Source: Sphingobium fontiphilum (GTDB lineage Bacteria > Pseudomonadota > Alphaproteobacteria > Sphingomonadales > Sphingomonadaceae). Taken from it: a DNA stretch of 64,000 nucleotides. This document shows positions 1 to 9,174 of this stretch, piece after piece. Under the pieces are notes generated by a model. That model was not told the origin of the DNA. It did not search any database and worked only from the letters and a program-made list of their open reading frames with translations. The number at the start of each line of letters is the position of its first letter. The first letter of the stretch is position 1. The stretch spans positions 125,001 to 189,000 of the forward strand of contig NZ_JACIEB010000005.1 in the NCBI RefSeq assembly GCF_014196635.1. The letters run 5' to 3'. The translations under genes were made by a program, and so were the position numbers.

Positions 1-390
1 ATCTCCGCCATCGGCGCGATCTTGATGCCGCTGTCTTTCCTGATCGGGATTCAGTTCGGCGCGATCGGCCTCGCCTGGGCGTGGCTCGGCGCCTTTCCGC
101 TGCTCACCCTGGCGACGGCGCGCCTGGCTGGCGCACCCATGGGTCTTGGCCTGCTGGACCTCGTTCGTGCAGCCGCGCCGGGCATCATTTGCTCGGTGCT
201 GATGTCGTTCGGCGTGATGGCGCTCGATTCGCAGCTTCCGCCCCTGCCCGCCCCGGTCCGGCTAGGCGTTCTGGTGCCGGCGGGCGGCCTGTTCTTTCTG
301 GCCGCGCTGATGATCGTGGCGCGCGAATCGCTGGCGGAACTGTTCCGTCTGGTGATTCGGCGCGCCCCGCCGGAGCAGGCGCCCGCCTGA
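1..390 (+). CDS. Polysaccharide flippase-like membrane protein, C-terminal part
   Basis: The reading frame is open from the first base of the window to a TGA at 388-390, so the gene begins upstream. The visible 129 residues hold about three hydrophobic segments separated by short polar loops. A GLAWAWLGAFPLL-type segment resembles the last membrane helices of MOP-superfamily lipopolysaccharide/O-antigen flippases. The protein ends in a basic, proline-rich cytoplasmic tail (RRAPPEQAPA). If the assignment is right, it moves lipid-linked glycans across the inner membrane. The family call rests on the C-terminal part only; another polytopic transporter is possible. Confidence 0.55.
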   Translation: MSAIGAILMPLSFLIGIQFGAIGLAWAWLGAFPLLTLATARLAGAPMGLGLLDLVRAAAPGIICSVLMSFGVMALDSQLPPLPAPVRLGVLVPAGGLFFLAALMIVARESLAELFRLVIRRAPPEQAPA

Positions 391-409
391 TCGGCCCGCG
401 CCCGCCTTT

Positions 410-838
410 TCAGACGCTCTGGATGTAGGTGCGCAGCGATTCAGCTTCCGATTCGATGCGTTCGATCCGGTATTTCACCAGATCGCCGATCGAAACGAGG
501 CCGACCAGCCTTTCGTCAACGACCACCGGCAGATGGCGGATGCGGCGCTTCGTCATCATCGAAAGGCCGTGCAGCACCGGCGTTTCGGGCGAAATCGTGA
601 TGGCAGGCGCGGTCATCAGAGCGCTGACCGGACGATCCAGCACAGCGGCCCCTTCGCTCGCCACGCGATAGACAAGGTCGCGTTCCGAAAAAATGCCGAC
701 CACCCGATCATTATCGACCACTGGCACGCAACCGATGCGCCGTTCCGCCAGCAGGCGGACGACCGAATGAACGCTTTCATGGGCGTGGACATGGACAACC
801 TCGTCGCCCTTGCCTTTCAAAATCTCAGCTATGGTCAT
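410..838 (-). CDS. CBS-domain protein (tandem CBS pair)
   Basis: A 142-residue soluble protein made almost entirely of two CBS repeats (roughly residues 5-65 and 75-130). Typical CBS hallmarks are visible: GCVPVVDNDRVVGIFSERDL in the first and RHLPVVVDERLVGLVSIGDLV in the second. Such pairs bind adenosine nucleotides and act as energy or redox sensors; the partner here is unknown. The ATG at 838 is chosen because AAAGGAGG sits six bases upstream of it. An in-frame ATG at 844 would touch the ribosome binding site. The start diverges from the small membrane-protein gene on the other strand. Confidence 0.85.
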   Translation of the reverse strand: MTIAEILKGKGDEVVHVHAHESVHSVVRLLAERRIGCVPVVDNDRVVGIFSERDLVYRVASEGAAVLDRPVSALMTAPAITISPETPVLHGLSMMTKRRIRHLPVVVDERLVGLVSIGDLVKYRIERIESEAESLRTYIQSV

Positions 839-915
839 GGGCATCCTCCTTTGGATTTTGTGGACATTTTGTCTCTGTCCTTGATGATCCCACTTTCGCA
901 CCCCAAAGAAAAGAG

Positions 916-1215
916 ATGACTCGCAAATTTGCCCTCGACGATCCGCAGATTGCGGCGACCGCCTGGCGGCGCTTCCGCCGGCTGATGGGATGGATGGCGC
1001 TGGGCGGCACGGTCTGCGTCGGCGCGGCCTTGCTGGCGCTTTGGATATGGGCGGGGCCGCTGCCCATCCACATGATCATCGCGACGACTCTGGGCGTCTG
1101 GCTGACCTTCATGCTGGGCACCGGATTGATGGCGCTCGCCTTCCTGTCGGCGGGCACGGGACATGATGAGCAGGTAATGGACCGGCTGAAAGAAGAGGTG
1201 CCGCTTGACGATTGA
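916..1215 (+). CDS. Small two-helix membrane protein
   Basis: A 99-residue protein with a basic N-terminus, two hydrophobic helices (about residues 24-46 and 51-78, the second with a GTGLMALAF segment) and an acidic C-terminal tail. The pattern suits a small inner-membrane protein of unknown function. The stop overlaps the start of the thioesterase gene by 11 bases, so the two are probably translated together. A purine-rich AAAGAAAAGAG precedes the ATG. No family-specific motif was recognised. Confidence 0.7.
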   Translation: MTRKFALDDPQIAATAWRRFRRLMGWMALGGTVCVGAALLALWIWAGPLPIHMIIATTLGVWLTFMLGTGLMALAFLSAGTGHDEQVMDRLKEEVPLDD

Positions 1216-1591
1216 TAACGTGAAGGGGCGGGAGCCCATCTTGCGGGTCGTGCCGCAACCGCGCGACATCAATGCCAACGGTCACATCTTCGGCGGCTGG
1301 ATATTGAGCCAGATGGACATTGCCAGCGGCATCGTCGCCCAGCGGGAGGCGCGGGGCGCGGTGGCGACGGTCGCTGTCGACCGCATGGAGTTTATCGCGC
1401 CGATGCTGCTGCAGGATCTGGTGTCGGTTTACGCCTGGGTCGAACGGCGCGGGCGCACGTCGCTGGCCATTCGAATCGCCGTCATCGCGACTCGCGGCGT
1501 GGATGAGGAAAAGATACCGCTGACCGAGGGTCTCTTCACTTTCGTTGCGCTGGACGAGAATCACCGGCCCCGGCCGCTTCCCGAAAAATAG
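1205..1591 (+). CDS. Acyl-CoA thioesterase, hotdog fold (YciA-like)
   Basis: A 128-residue hotdog-fold protein. The signature INANGHIFGGWILSQMDIASG near residues 20-40 matches the YciA/acyl-CoA thioester hydrolase group, in which the Asp in this segment is catalytic. This family cleaves acyl-CoA to free acid and CoA in the cytoplasm. Translation probably starts at the TTG at 1205, preceded by AAAGAAGAGG and overlapping the previous gene. A GTG at 1220 is an alternative that keeps the whole domain. The family is clear; the preferred acyl chain cannot be read from sequence. Confidence 0.85.
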   Translation: MTIDNVKGREPILRVVPQPRDINANGHIFGGWILSQMDIASGIVAQREARGAVATVAVDRMEFIAPMLLQDLVSVYAWVERRGRTSLAIRIAVIATRGVDEEKIPLTEGLFTFVALDENHRPRPLPEK

Positions 1592-1594
1592 GGT

Positions 1595-3145
1595 TCAGGG
1601 CCGCAATTTCCGGCTAAAACTGTAAGCGGCCGTGCCGTTGGCCGGGACGTCGAGCCGCAATATCCAGTTGTTGCCGCGCCGTTCCATCCCTTCGGGCTCC
1701 GGGGTGATGTCCGGAAGCAATGTGATTTCCGCGACAACCGGGAAGGGGCGGGCGTTGCTGACCTCAATGCTCCAGTCGGCCCGCTTGTCTGATTGAACGA
1801 TTCGACGCGAGGTGATCTGCACGTCGTTGCTTTGGCCGATGTCATAATCGACGCGCTCGCCCACCGCCTTGTCGCCGATATCGGCTTCTCCGACATAGAG
1901 GCGCGCGTCGCCAACCCGTTCGAACACAGCCGCGCTGCCCGATGGCAGCGGCAGGCCGAGCCCGTCCTCCTTCCGGTTCTGCACCCGCAGGCGGATCGTC
2001 ATCGGCCGCGAGCCGTCGCCATCATCGAGGCGATCGGCATAGAGCGTCTCCACCTTCACCCCGGACTGGCTGAGCAAGGTCACCTGTTTCTGCGCCTGCG
2101 CCGATATGTTGACGCGCACCGGCACGCGATAGAATTTGAGATCGCCCAGATCCTCCTGCACCGCCATCACCGGAGGCGGCGGCGGGGGTGGCGGAGGTGG
2201 TGCCATGGCATAGGCGCGCGACCTCCGTTGCGCCGTGACGATGATTTCCTGCGCGCCATCCGCCATCATCGGCTCGGGCAGATTGGGCGGCACCAGCCCC
2301 CAGGCCGGATGGGTGCTGGTGATGTCCATCGGCCAGCAACTCAGATGCAGCGGCTTGATCTCCGCGCGCGTGTCGAAAGCGCGCGGCGCGCGATGGGGCT
2401 GCCCGGCGATGACATTGAGCTGCGCGTCGGGAAAGCCCGTCACCCCGCCATTGGCGACCGTCAGCCAGGCCATCAGGTCCATCCGCCCCGGATCGCTGCC
2501 CCGGTCGGCCACATAGTTGGCGGACCAGTCGAATCCTTCGGCCAGATAAGTGAGTTCCACCCGCGCCTTGCGCGCCCGGTCGCTGCGGATGATGGCCGAC
2601 AATGTCGGGCGCGGCGACAGGTCGACCGGCACTTCCTTATACAGCATCCGTTCGGGCAGGCCGCTGCACCCCAGCGCCTCATAACCCTGCGCGGTCTGGA
2701 CGATGACGCCGCCGGTCGGCCCGGCGCTGATGATCGCGTCCTGCTGCGTCACCTTGCCGGTCGCGCGATCGGTGCGGCGCAGGGTGACGCTGCGTTTCAG
2801 ATAGGCGTCGACCAGCCCGCCAGGCGACAGCAGCCGGGCGTCGCGATTCTTTTCCCGCACCCCGCCGGGCATGCCGGAGAGGACGGCGGTTTCGGGCAAC
2901 AGTCCCTCGGCCACGCCTTCAAACCGCACCACCGATTCGCCCTGCGGCAGGTAGACCGTTCGGATTTCATGGATCAGCGCATAGCCCTGCGGCCAGTTCC
3001 GGTTGATCGGCCCCTTGCCGCGCCATGGCGCGCGATAGACGGTGACCGACACCGAATCGATCTTTTCCGATCGCACGGTTCCGCCCCGCGCCGGGGCCGC
3101 CAGCCCCGCCGCCAGCATCAGGATAAGAAGGATCAGCCGCCGCAC
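1595..3145 (-). CDS. Exported DUF4139 domain protein with polyproline linker
   Basis: About 516 residues. A signal peptide (VRRLILLILMLAAGLAAPARG) is followed by a DUF4139-type beta-rich region with WSANYVAD near the middle and a conserved C-terminal segment ending in WILRLDVPANGTAAYSF. Between the halves is a run of ten prolines, preceded by QEIIVTAQRRSR, which resembles the segment after the TonB box of sphingomonad outer-membrane receptors. The start is uncertain. GTG at 3145 gives a clean signal peptide and follows the upstream stop by 17 bases. TTG at 3178 overlaps the upstream gene. It is the second of two tandem paralogues. Function unknown; probably envelope. Confidence 0.75.
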   Translation of the reverse strand: MRRLILLILMLAAGLAAPARGGTVRSEKIDSVSVTVYRAPWRGKGPINRNWPQGYALIHEIRTVYLPQGESVVRFEGVAEGLLPETAVLSGMPGGVREKNRDARLLSPGGLVDAYLKRSVTLRRTDRATGKVTQQDAIISAGPTGGVIVQTAQGYEALGCSGLPERMLYKEVPVDLSPRPTLSAIIRSDRARKARVELTYLAEGFDWSANYVADRGSDPGRMDLMAWLTVANGGVTGFPDAQLNVIAGQPHRAPRAFDTRAEIKPLHLSCWPMDITSTHPAWGLVPPNLPEPMMADGAQEIIVTAQRRSRAYAMAPPPPPPPPPPVMAVQEDLGDLKFYRVPVRVNISAQAQKQVTLLSQSGVKVETLYADRLDDGDGSRPMTIRLRVQNRKEDGLGLPLPSGSAAVFERVGDARLYVGEADIGDKAVGERVDYDIGQSNDVQITSRRIVQSDKRADWSIEVSNARPFPVVAEITLLPDITPEPEGMERRGNNWILRLDVPANGTAAYSFSRKLRP

Positions 3146-3161
3146 GTTCGCGCCCGCGCGA

Positions 3162-4547
3162 TCAGTAACGCGATTCAAATGTGACGATCAGGTCGGTCGA
3201 TCCGTTGGCGGCCACCGGCACGCTCCATTCCATCCGGTCGGCCGACACCCGCTTGCCCTCCAGGCTTTGCGCCAGCACACGGACATCGCCCCACAGCCCG
3301 TCCTGCGCCAGGTCGACGCTCACCGTTTCGGGCCGGGCGTTGGTGATGGTGTAGCGCATGCGCGTTTCCCAGCGCGAACCACCCTTCTTCGTGCGCTGCT
3401 CGACGGTAGCCCGCACCTTCACGTCAAAGGCGTCGCCCGTCCGCAGCGCCATGGACGACCCCATGGGCGTATGATCGATCCGGTTTTCACCGATGAACTG
3501 GGGGTCGCCGCGCGCATCGCGCATATAGACGCGGATGGTGCCTGCGGGCAGTTGATCGCCCAGGCCGCCATTTTTCGAGGTGGAGAATTTGAGCACGCTC
3601 GCCGCGCTCATCGGATCATTGGAACTCGCCAGCCAGCCATTTACATATTCATAGGTCGCGCGCGCGGGCGCGCCCTTCACGTCGAGGAAGCTAACCTGTT
3701 TCTGCTGCGCGTTGGCGATGGTCGTGCGGTCAGGCAGGGGATAGAGATAATAGTCGCCCAACCGCTCGCGCGGGCCGCTCTCCGTTCCCGCCGCGTCCAT
3801 CGCCCCGCTGGGGAATTGCCAGCTTGTGCGCCCGCCGCCGCGCGCGGGATTGCCCGCGACCAGCAAGGTGCGGGCATCGGCGAATGTCGTGCCGGTGTTG
3901 TTGGTCAGCGTGACCCAGCCCTGCATGTCCATCGCGCCCTTCGCCGCGTCGAACAGCGCGACATAATCTGCGGTCCACCCCATGTTCGGCGTCAGATAGG
4001 AAAGGCGCGCGGGCACCGGGCCGCCGCGCGCGGCGTTGACCGTCACCGACAATGTGGGGCGCGCGCGCAAATTGGGCGGCACCCGGTCGAACACGACGCG
4101 CACGGGCAGGCCATCGTCGCGCAGCACCTCGATACGCTCGCCGATCTGCATGACGATGCCGCCATTGGCGGCCAATATTCGCGCGCGCTCCCGCGTTTCA
4201 GCGCCGGTCGCGGGATTGGTGCGGATCAGGGTGACATCCTGCCCGACCGCCTTGTCCATCAGCTTGTCGGGCGACAGCAGGTCATAATCGAAATTCTGTT
4301 CGACGATCGACAGGCCGGGGCCGGACAGAGTGACCGTTTCGGGCCGAATCTGCGCCGACACATCGGGAAATTCGATACGGCTCGTCCCGGCCGGGACGGA
4401 AAGGGGCCGGACATCCTCCACCATCGACAGGCCGTTATTATAGATGGTGACGGCGACCGCGCCCTGCGCTGATCCGCCTGTCTGGGCGACGGCGATACCG
4501 GACGACGGGGCCAAGGCAGCCACAACCCACAGAAAAGCGCGCTTCAT
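3162..4547 (-). CDS. Exported DUF4139 domain protein
   Basis: A 461-residue protein with a signal peptide (MKRAFLWVVAALAPSSGIAVAQ), then VAVTIYNNGLSMVEDVR, the usual opening of DUF4139/DUF4140 proteins. A WTADYVALFD segment and a C-terminal WSVPVAANGSTDLIVTFE complete the domain. It shares layout with the gene just downstream, so the pair is a tandem duplication that has diverged. The ATG at 4547 is preferred because GAGAGG lies seven bases upstream and the signal peptide begins there. It is the first gene of the two-gene unit. The role is unknown; envelope location is inferred. Confidence 0.78.
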   Translation of the reverse strand: MKRAFLWVVAALAPSSGIAVAQTGGSAQGAVAVTIYNNGLSMVEDVRPLSVPAGTSRIEFPDVSAQIRPETVTLSGPGLSIVEQNFDYDLLSPDKLMDKAVGQDVTLIRTNPATGAETRERARILAANGGIVMQIGERIEVLRDDGLPVRVVFDRVPPNLRARPTLSVTVNAARGGPVPARLSYLTPNMGWTADYVALFDAAKGAMDMQGWVTLTNNTGTTFADARTLLVAGNPARGGGRTSWQFPSGAMDAAGTESGPRERLGDYYLYPLPDRTTIANAQQKQVSFLDVKGAPARATYEYVNGWLASSNDPMSAASVLKFSTSKNGGLGDQLPAGTIRVYMRDARGDPQFIGENRIDHTPMGSSMALRTGDAFDVKVRATVEQRTKKGGSRWETRMRYTITNARPETVSVDLAQDGLWGDVRVLAQSLEGKRVSADRMEWSVPVAANGSTDLIVTFESRY

Positions 4548-4615
4548 CGGTCGTCCTCTCATCATCATCGTCCGACACTTCTTGTGGCGCAGCATTGTGA
4601 TGTTGAAAAGACATG

Positions 4616-4650
4616 AAAAAAGGGGCGCTCCACAAAGAAGGCCCCCTTTT
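4616..4650 (-). terminator. Rho-independent terminator after the DUF4167 gene
   Basis: Read on the minus strand, the segment gives AAAAGGGGGC, a short loop, then GCCCCTTTTTT. This is a GC stem followed by a T-run, 39 bases after the stop of the DUF4167 gene. It also insulates the downstream DUF4139 pair. Confidence 0.75.
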
Positions 4651-4688
4651 CATTCCATGGCGTCCAATCACTTGGCCCGCCTGCGCCT

Positions 4689-5471
4689 TCATTCGGCGGC
4701 TTCGGTGGCCTCGCTTGCCGCCGCGCGGGGACGACGGGTGCGCTTGCGCGGCGCAGGTTCGGCTTCCACCTCATCCTTTTCCGCGCGGGCGATGGAAGGC
4801 GGCAGCACGGCGAGGTCAAGGCCGGTCGCTTCGCCGTCGTCAGTGCTTACCGACGCGGCGGCCTTGCGCGGGCGACCACGACGCGGGCGGGGAGCTTCCT
4901 CAGCATGCGGCGCGGGTTCGGCGGGCACCTGCGCGTTTACCGGCGCGTCATCGGCCTGCTCCTCCGCCGCAACCGGACGGTCCTGTTGCCGGTCGGGACG
5001 CTGGCGATCATTGCGGTCGCTCCGTTCCCGGCGGTCCTGCCGATCCTGGCGGTCGCCACGGTCCTGACGGAGACGATTGCCACGATCCTCGCCACGATCC
5101 TGACGCTCGACGCGGTTGTCGCGGCCCTCATCGCCCTGATCGTCCATGACATCGAAATCGTCGGCATCATCGTCGAAATTGTCGCCGGCCGGGCGATAGC
5201 GCTGCTGCTGTTCTTCCTGCCGGGCGCGATTGTCGGCCAGCACGCGGAAATAATGGTCAGCGAACTGCAGATAATATTCGGCGTTCACCCGGTCGCCCGC
5301 CATCTGGGCATCGCGCGCCATATTCTTGTATTTTTCCAGAAGCTGCGCGGCGTTGCCCCGGGCGCGGTTGTCGATCCGGTTGCCATTGTCGCCACCGCCC
5401 CGGCCAGTATTGTTGGGGCGTCCGTTGTTCCGGCCGCGATTGCGGCGGCCGGCCTGCCTGTTGTTGATCAA
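4689..5471 (-). CDS. DUF4167 domain protein, low-complexity tail
   Basis: A 260-residue protein. The N-terminal third is the DUF4167 domain: a basic RRNRGRNNGR start, then the conserved helical block RGNAAQLLEKYKNMARDAQMAG, and YYLQFADHYFRVLAD. The rest is a disordered region rich in Arg, Asp and Gln (DRGDRQDRQDRRERSDRNDR-like repeats) and an acidic/Pro-Ala tail with an RPRRGRPRK AT-hook-like stretch. The start is a TTG at 5471 with AAGGA eight bases upstream. The position downstream of prmC in the same direction is the usual alphaproteobacterial order. Biochemical role unknown; nucleic-acid binding is suggested only by the basic motifs. Confidence 0.85.
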   Translation of the reverse strand: MINNRQAGRRNRGRNNGRPNNTGRGGGDNGNRIDNRARGNAAQLLEKYKNMARDAQMAGDRVNAEYYLQFADHYFRVLADNRARQEEQQQRYRPAGDNFDDDADDFDVMDDQGDEGRDNRVERQDRGEDRGNRLRQDRGDRQDRQDRRERSDRNDRQRPDRQQDRPVAAEEQADDAPVNAQVPAEPAPHAEEAPRPRRGRPRKAAASVSTDDGEATGLDLAVLPPSIARAEKDEVEAEPAPRKRTRRPRAAASEATEAAE

Positions 5472-5656
5472 GACGTCGTCCTTGTCTTCACTGAAGCCCT
5501 GTTCACTGGAACATCATGTTCAGTCGTCTTCCCCAAACACGGCCATATCGGCCGCGTGCACGGCTCCGCCGGTCAGGTTGGCGGCGACAAGCGCACCAAC
5601 CATGCCCATTGCTGCCAGAGGCGCCGGACAGCAGCGCCGTCATGACTTTCAGGAGC

Positions 5657-5720
5657 TTGAAACAATGGTTCTTACAGGCGGCGGCCAAAGCAACCCTTCA
5701 CGCGCGAAACCATTGTTCAA
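5657..5720. repeat. Imperfect inverted repeat upstream of the DUF4167 gene
   Basis: The arms TTGAAACAATGGTT (5657-5670) and AACCATTGTTCAA (5708-5720) pair with one unpaired base and a spacer of 37 bases. The element lies in the 320-base gap between prmC and the DUF4167 gene, 186 bases or more upstream of the latter's start. It could be an operator or an RNA hairpin. The rest of this gap (5472-5656) shows no gene. Confidence 0.45.
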
Positions 5721-5750
5721 TTCTCATTTAGACGCTTGCGCCCCATAAAC

Positions 5751-5767
5751 CAAGCGATTTTCGCTTG
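5751..5767 (-). terminator. Possible weak terminator hairpin after prmC
   Basis: CAAGCGA, a three-base loop and TCGCTTG form a perfect seven-pair stem 25 bases beyond the prmC stop. On the minus strand only GTTTA follows, so termination would be weak and read-through into the DUF4167 gene is likely. Confidence 0.35.
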
Positions 5768-5791
5768 CACGCGGAAAAGCCGCACCAAAGT

Positions 5792-6628
5792 TCACGCCGG
5801 GTCCGCCGCCAGCCGCGCGATCAGGCAGCGCACATGCCCGCCAAGGTCGCGGCGCATGGCGACCGACAGGCCCTGCGCCGCCAGCAGGGCGCCAACGCTC
5901 TCGCTCTGGTCATAACCGATCTCTATCGCGGCCATGCCGCCGGGCGTCAGCAGGCGGGGCAGGGCAGGGGCGATGCGGCGATAATTGTCGAGCCCGTCCG
6001 CCCCGGCGAACAGCGCGCCATGGGGTTCATGGTCGATCACATCGCGGGCCAGGACCGCGTCCGCGACGATATAGGGCGGGTTGGCGAGGATCAGGTCGAA
6101 CCGCTCCTCTATCCCCGCCGCCCAGTCGCCGGTCCGCATGTCGGCGCGATCCGCCATGCCCAGCGCCACAGCATTGGCGCGCGCGACACCCAGCGCCGCG
6201 TCCGACATGTCGACGCCGATGCCGGTCGCGACGGGCCACTGGTCGAGCGCCGCGAGCAGCAATGCGCCCGACCCCACACCCAAATCCAATATGCGCGACG
6301 GCCCGGCCGTGCCCGCGAAATGATCGACCGCCGCCTCGATCAGCGTTTCGCTGTCGGGGCGCGGGATCAGCACGGCGGGGGTGACCGCCAGGGTGATCGT
6401 CCAGAAATCGCGGCTACCGGTGATATAGGCCAGCGGCTCCCCGCCCGCGCGCCGCTCCACCAGCGCGGCGAAACCATCGGGCGGATCAAGATCGCGCTGG
6501 CGCATCAGCATGTCGGCCCGGCCGATGCCCAGCGCATGGGCCATCAGCAGTTCAGCGTCCAGCCGCGCCGTATCGCTGCCGCCCGACAACCGCGCGGCGG
6601 CTTCGCGCAGCAGATCAGGGATGTTCAC
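5792..6628 (-). CDS. prmC: Peptide chain release factor N5-glutamine methyltransferase
   Basis: A 278-residue protein. It methylates the Gln of the GGQ motif of release factors using S-adenosylmethionine. The N-terminal helical RF-binding domain (residues 1-75) is followed by a Rossmann-type methyltransferase domain. [17 protein letters not shown] binds SAM, and LILANPPYI is the catalytic NPPY motif. The GTG start at 6628 overlaps the prfA stop by four bases (GTGA), so it is translationally coupled to its own substrate gene. Length and motif order are normal for the family. Confidence 0.96.
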   Translation of the reverse strand: MNIPDLLREAAARLSGGSDTARLDAELLMAHALGIGRADMLMRQRDLDPPDGFAALVERRAGGEPLAYITGSRDFWTITLAVTPAVLIPRPDSETLIEAAVDHFAGTAGPSRILDLGVGSGALLLAALDQWPVATGIGVDMSDAALGVARANAVALGMADRADMRTGDWAAGIEERFDLILANPPYIVADAVLARDVIDHEPHGALFAGADGLDNYRRIAPALPRLLTPGGMAAIEIGYDQSESVGALLAAQGLSVAMRRDLGGHVRCLIARLAADPA

Positions 6629-7716
6629 CCCACCCCGTCCAGTTGCGCCAGACGCGCGGCTTCATCCTCGGCCACCAGCGCGTCGATGACTTCGGCGAGG
6701 CCCGGCCCTTCCAATATTTCGGGCAGGCGGTGGAGGGTCAGGTTGATGCGGTGGTCGGTCACGCGCCCTTGCGGGAAATTATAGGTTCGGATGCGTTCGG
6801 ACCGGTCGCCCGATCCCACCATGGCCCGCCTCGCGCCCGCCTGTTCGCTGTGGGCGCGTTCGCGCTCCGCCTCATAGAGGCGCGCGCGCAGCACCTGCAT
6901 CGCCTTCGCCTTGTTCTTGTGCTGCGAGCGTTCGTCCTGCTGCGTCACCACGATGCCGCTGGGCAAATGGGTGATGCGCACCGCGCTGTCGGTGGTGTTG
7001 ACATGCTGCCCGCCCGCGCCCGAGGCGCGGTAGATGTCGATCTTGAGGTCGGAGTCGGCGATCTGGACATCGACTTCCTCCGGTTCGGGCAGCACCGCGA
7101 CGGTCGCGGCGCTGGTGTGGATTCGCCCGCCGCTTTCGGTGACGGGCACGCGCTGCACCCGGTGGACGCCGCTTTCGAACTTCAGCTTCGCGAACACGCC
7201 CACGCCGTTGATGCTGGCGACGATTTCCTTGTAGCCGCCCTGTTCCGACGCATTGGCGGAGATCAGCTCCATCTTCCAGCCCTGGGCGTCGGCATAGCGT
7301 TGATACATGCGGAACAGGTCGCCCGCGAACAGGGCCGCTTCGTCGCCGCCGGTCCCCGCGCGGATTTCCAGCATGGCGGGCCGGGCATCGGCAGCGTCGC
7401 GGGGCAGCAATTGCAGCGCCAGCGCCCGCTCTGCGGCGGGAAGCTGGGCTTTGAGGAGCTGCATCTCCTCCTGCGCCATGGCGCGCATGGCGGCGTCGGC
7501 ATCGGGATCATCGCCCCCGGCCATGGTCTCCAGCGCCATCAGCTCCTGCCGCAAGCGCCGCACTTCATGCGCGGCGCGGGCGACCGGTTCGATTTCCGCA
7601 TATTCCTTCGACAGCCGTACAAACGCATCGGGGGCAAGGTCGGCGCGCGTCATCGACGCCTGCACCTCATCCTTGCGCGCCTCGATCTGCGCGATGCGTT
7701 CGGCGGAAATGTGCAT
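6625..7716 (-). CDS. prfA: Peptide chain release factor 1
   Basis: A 363-residue class I release factor that reads UAA and UAG at the ribosomal A site. The GGQ loop is seen in [19 protein letters not shown]. The codon-recognition tripeptide is PVT ([12 protein letters not shown]), which marks RF1 and not RF2. The start ATG at 7716 shares one base with the hisS stop (TAATG), and the stop overlaps prmC. Hence hisS-prfA-prmC forms a tightly coupled operon. The composition is normal high GC, in contrast to the end of hisS immediately upstream. Confidence 0.97.
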   Translation of the reverse strand: MHISAERIAQIEARKDEVQASMTRADLAPDAFVRLSKEYAEIEPVARAAHEVRRLRQELMALETMAGGDDPDADAAMRAMAQEEMQLLKAQLPAAERALALQLLPRDAADARPAMLEIRAGTGGDEAALFAGDLFRMYQRYADAQGWKMELISANASEQGGYKEIVASINGVGVFAKLKFESGVHRVQRVPVTESGGRIHTSAATVAVLPEPEEVDVQIADSDLKIDIYRASGAGGQHVNTTDSAVRITHLPSGIVVTQQDERSQHKNKAKAMQVLRARLYEAERERAHSEQAGARRAMVGSGDRSERIRTYNFPQGRVTDHRINLTLHRLPEILEGPGLAEVIDALVAEDEAARLAQLDGVG

Positions 7717-9029
7717 TAGAACTTTCTGACCAGCGTAAACTCGCGCGTTTCAGCATTCTCAGTCCACGAAAATGCAGAGTCTAAGGCTGTACGCAGCCTT
7801 TTGCGAACGGGCGGCGCTCCTGCTTTCAAATCCCGCAACCTTATGACAGCGAACGCCTCGGTGTCAGCAGAGCTAATCGTCAGACCGCGATATGCTGAAC
7901 TTCGCTTTGCCTTGTCGTAACGCTTCTTGGACGAACCGCTAAACGCCATATCGCATCGAAGGCCTGCCCGCCTCAGAACCGACTGAATAAATATGGCTGC
8001 GTGCACATCCTCGTCGGAGTCTGGTAGCATGACCAACTCCGTGGCCTCTATCTCCAGAACCTCCACCAGCATCGCCAGCCGCTCGATCCCCGCCGCCCAG
8101 CCGACAGCGGGCGTGCTCGGCCCGCCCAGATTCTCGATCAGGCCATCATAGCGCCCGCCGCCCAGCACCGTGCCCTGCGCGCCAAGCCGATCGGTCACGA
8201 ATTCGAACGCGGTGTGGCGATAATAGTCGAGGCCGCGCACCAGCCGGGGGTTGCGTTCCCACGCGACGCCCGCCGCGTCGAGGCCCGCCGTCACCTTCTC
8301 GAAAAAGCCGCGCGCCTCGTCAGTCAGATAGGCGTCGATGTCCGGCGCGCTGTCGGCGACCGGGCGGTCGCGCGGGTCTTTGCTGTCCAATATGCGCAGC
8401 GGGTTGCGCGCCAGCCGGTCAACGCTTTCCTCCGACAACTGGTCGCGATGGCCCATGAAATGGGCGACCAGCGCCGCGCGCCAGGCTTCGCGGCTTTCCG
8501 CGTCGCCCAGCGTATTGAGCGTCAGGGTCACGCCTTCGCTGATGCCCAGTTCCTTCAGCAACTGGTCGGCCATCACCAGCAATTCCACGTCCGCGCCCGG
8601 CTCGGCCGCGCCGATGATTTCGGCGTCGAGCTGGTGGAACTGGCGGAACCGGCCCTTTTGCGGCCGTTCATAGCGGAACAGCGGGCCGTGGGTCGCGACC
8701 TTCAGCGGCGCATATTGCTGCCAGCCTTCGGTGATATAGGCGCGGCTGATCCCGGCGGTGAATTCGGGGCGCAGGGTGATGCTGTCGCCGCCGCGATCCG
8801 TAAACGTGTACATTTCCTTCGACACGACGTCGGTGCTTTCACCCAGCGACCGGGCGAACACCGCCGTCTGTTCGAACACAGGCACTTCCACCCGTTGGAA
8901 ACCGTAGAGGCGGCGCACCCGGTCGAATGTCGCGACGACATGGGCGAAGCGTTCCGCAAAGGCTTCAGGCGTGCCGCCCAGCATATCCTGTGTGCCGCGC
9001 ACCGGCCGCGGCGTTTCGATTTTTGCCAT
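7716..9029 (-). CDS. hisS: Histidyl-tRNA synthetase with atypical 3' quarter
   Basis: A 437-residue class II synthetase charging tRNA-His. Motif 2 ([18 protein letters not shown]), the histidine-binding [13 protein letters not shown] and motif 3 ([17 protein letters not shown]) are all present, so the catalytic domain is normal. The anticodon-binding domain (about residue 330 to the end) keeps [23 protein letters not shown] but is encoded by DNA of much lower GC. That stretch uses codons rare elsewhere (TTA, AGA, TCT, ACT, GCT) and ends in an unusual tail of about 25 residues. The gene diverges from the M61 peptidase gene. A domain-level recombination is inferred. The protein looks intact. 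Confidence 0.95.
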   Translation of the reverse strand: MAKIETPRPVRGTQDMLGGTPEAFAERFAHVVATFDRVRRLYGFQRVEVPVFEQTAVFARSLGESTDVVSKEMYTFTDRGGDSITLRPEFTAGISRAYITEGWQQYAPLKVATHGPLFRYERPQKGRFRQFHQLDAEIIGAAEPGADVELLVMADQLLKELGISEGVTLTLNTLGDAESREAWRAALVAHFMGHRDQLSEESVDRLARNPLRILDSKDPRDRPVADSAPDIDAYLTDEARGFFEKVTAGLDAAGVAWERNPRLVRGLDYYRHTAFEFVTDRLGAQGTVLGGGRYDGLIENLGGPSTPAVGWAAGIERLAMLVEVLEIEATELVMLPDSDEDVHAAIFIQSVLRRAGLRCDMAFSGSSKKRYDKAKRSSAYRGLTISSADTEAFAVIRLRDLKAGAPPVRKRLRTALDSAFSWTENAETREFTLVRKF

Positions 9030-9174
9030 GGGACAGCGCCTTTAGCGGCAATTCCACCTTAAGGAAACGCGCTTTTTGGTCGGGGTCCAAGGGGGGTGGA
9101 CGGGCGCGATCCGCGCCGCCATCTTATGACGCATATGGCCGTCCGGCCGACACCGTCTTTCGGAGAAACAGCCC

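Noticed and set aside
3146..3178. TTG at 3178 as the start of the second DUF4139 gene
   Set aside because: It would add residues in front of a signal peptide and overlap the upstream gene, with no ribosome binding site; kept only as an alternative.
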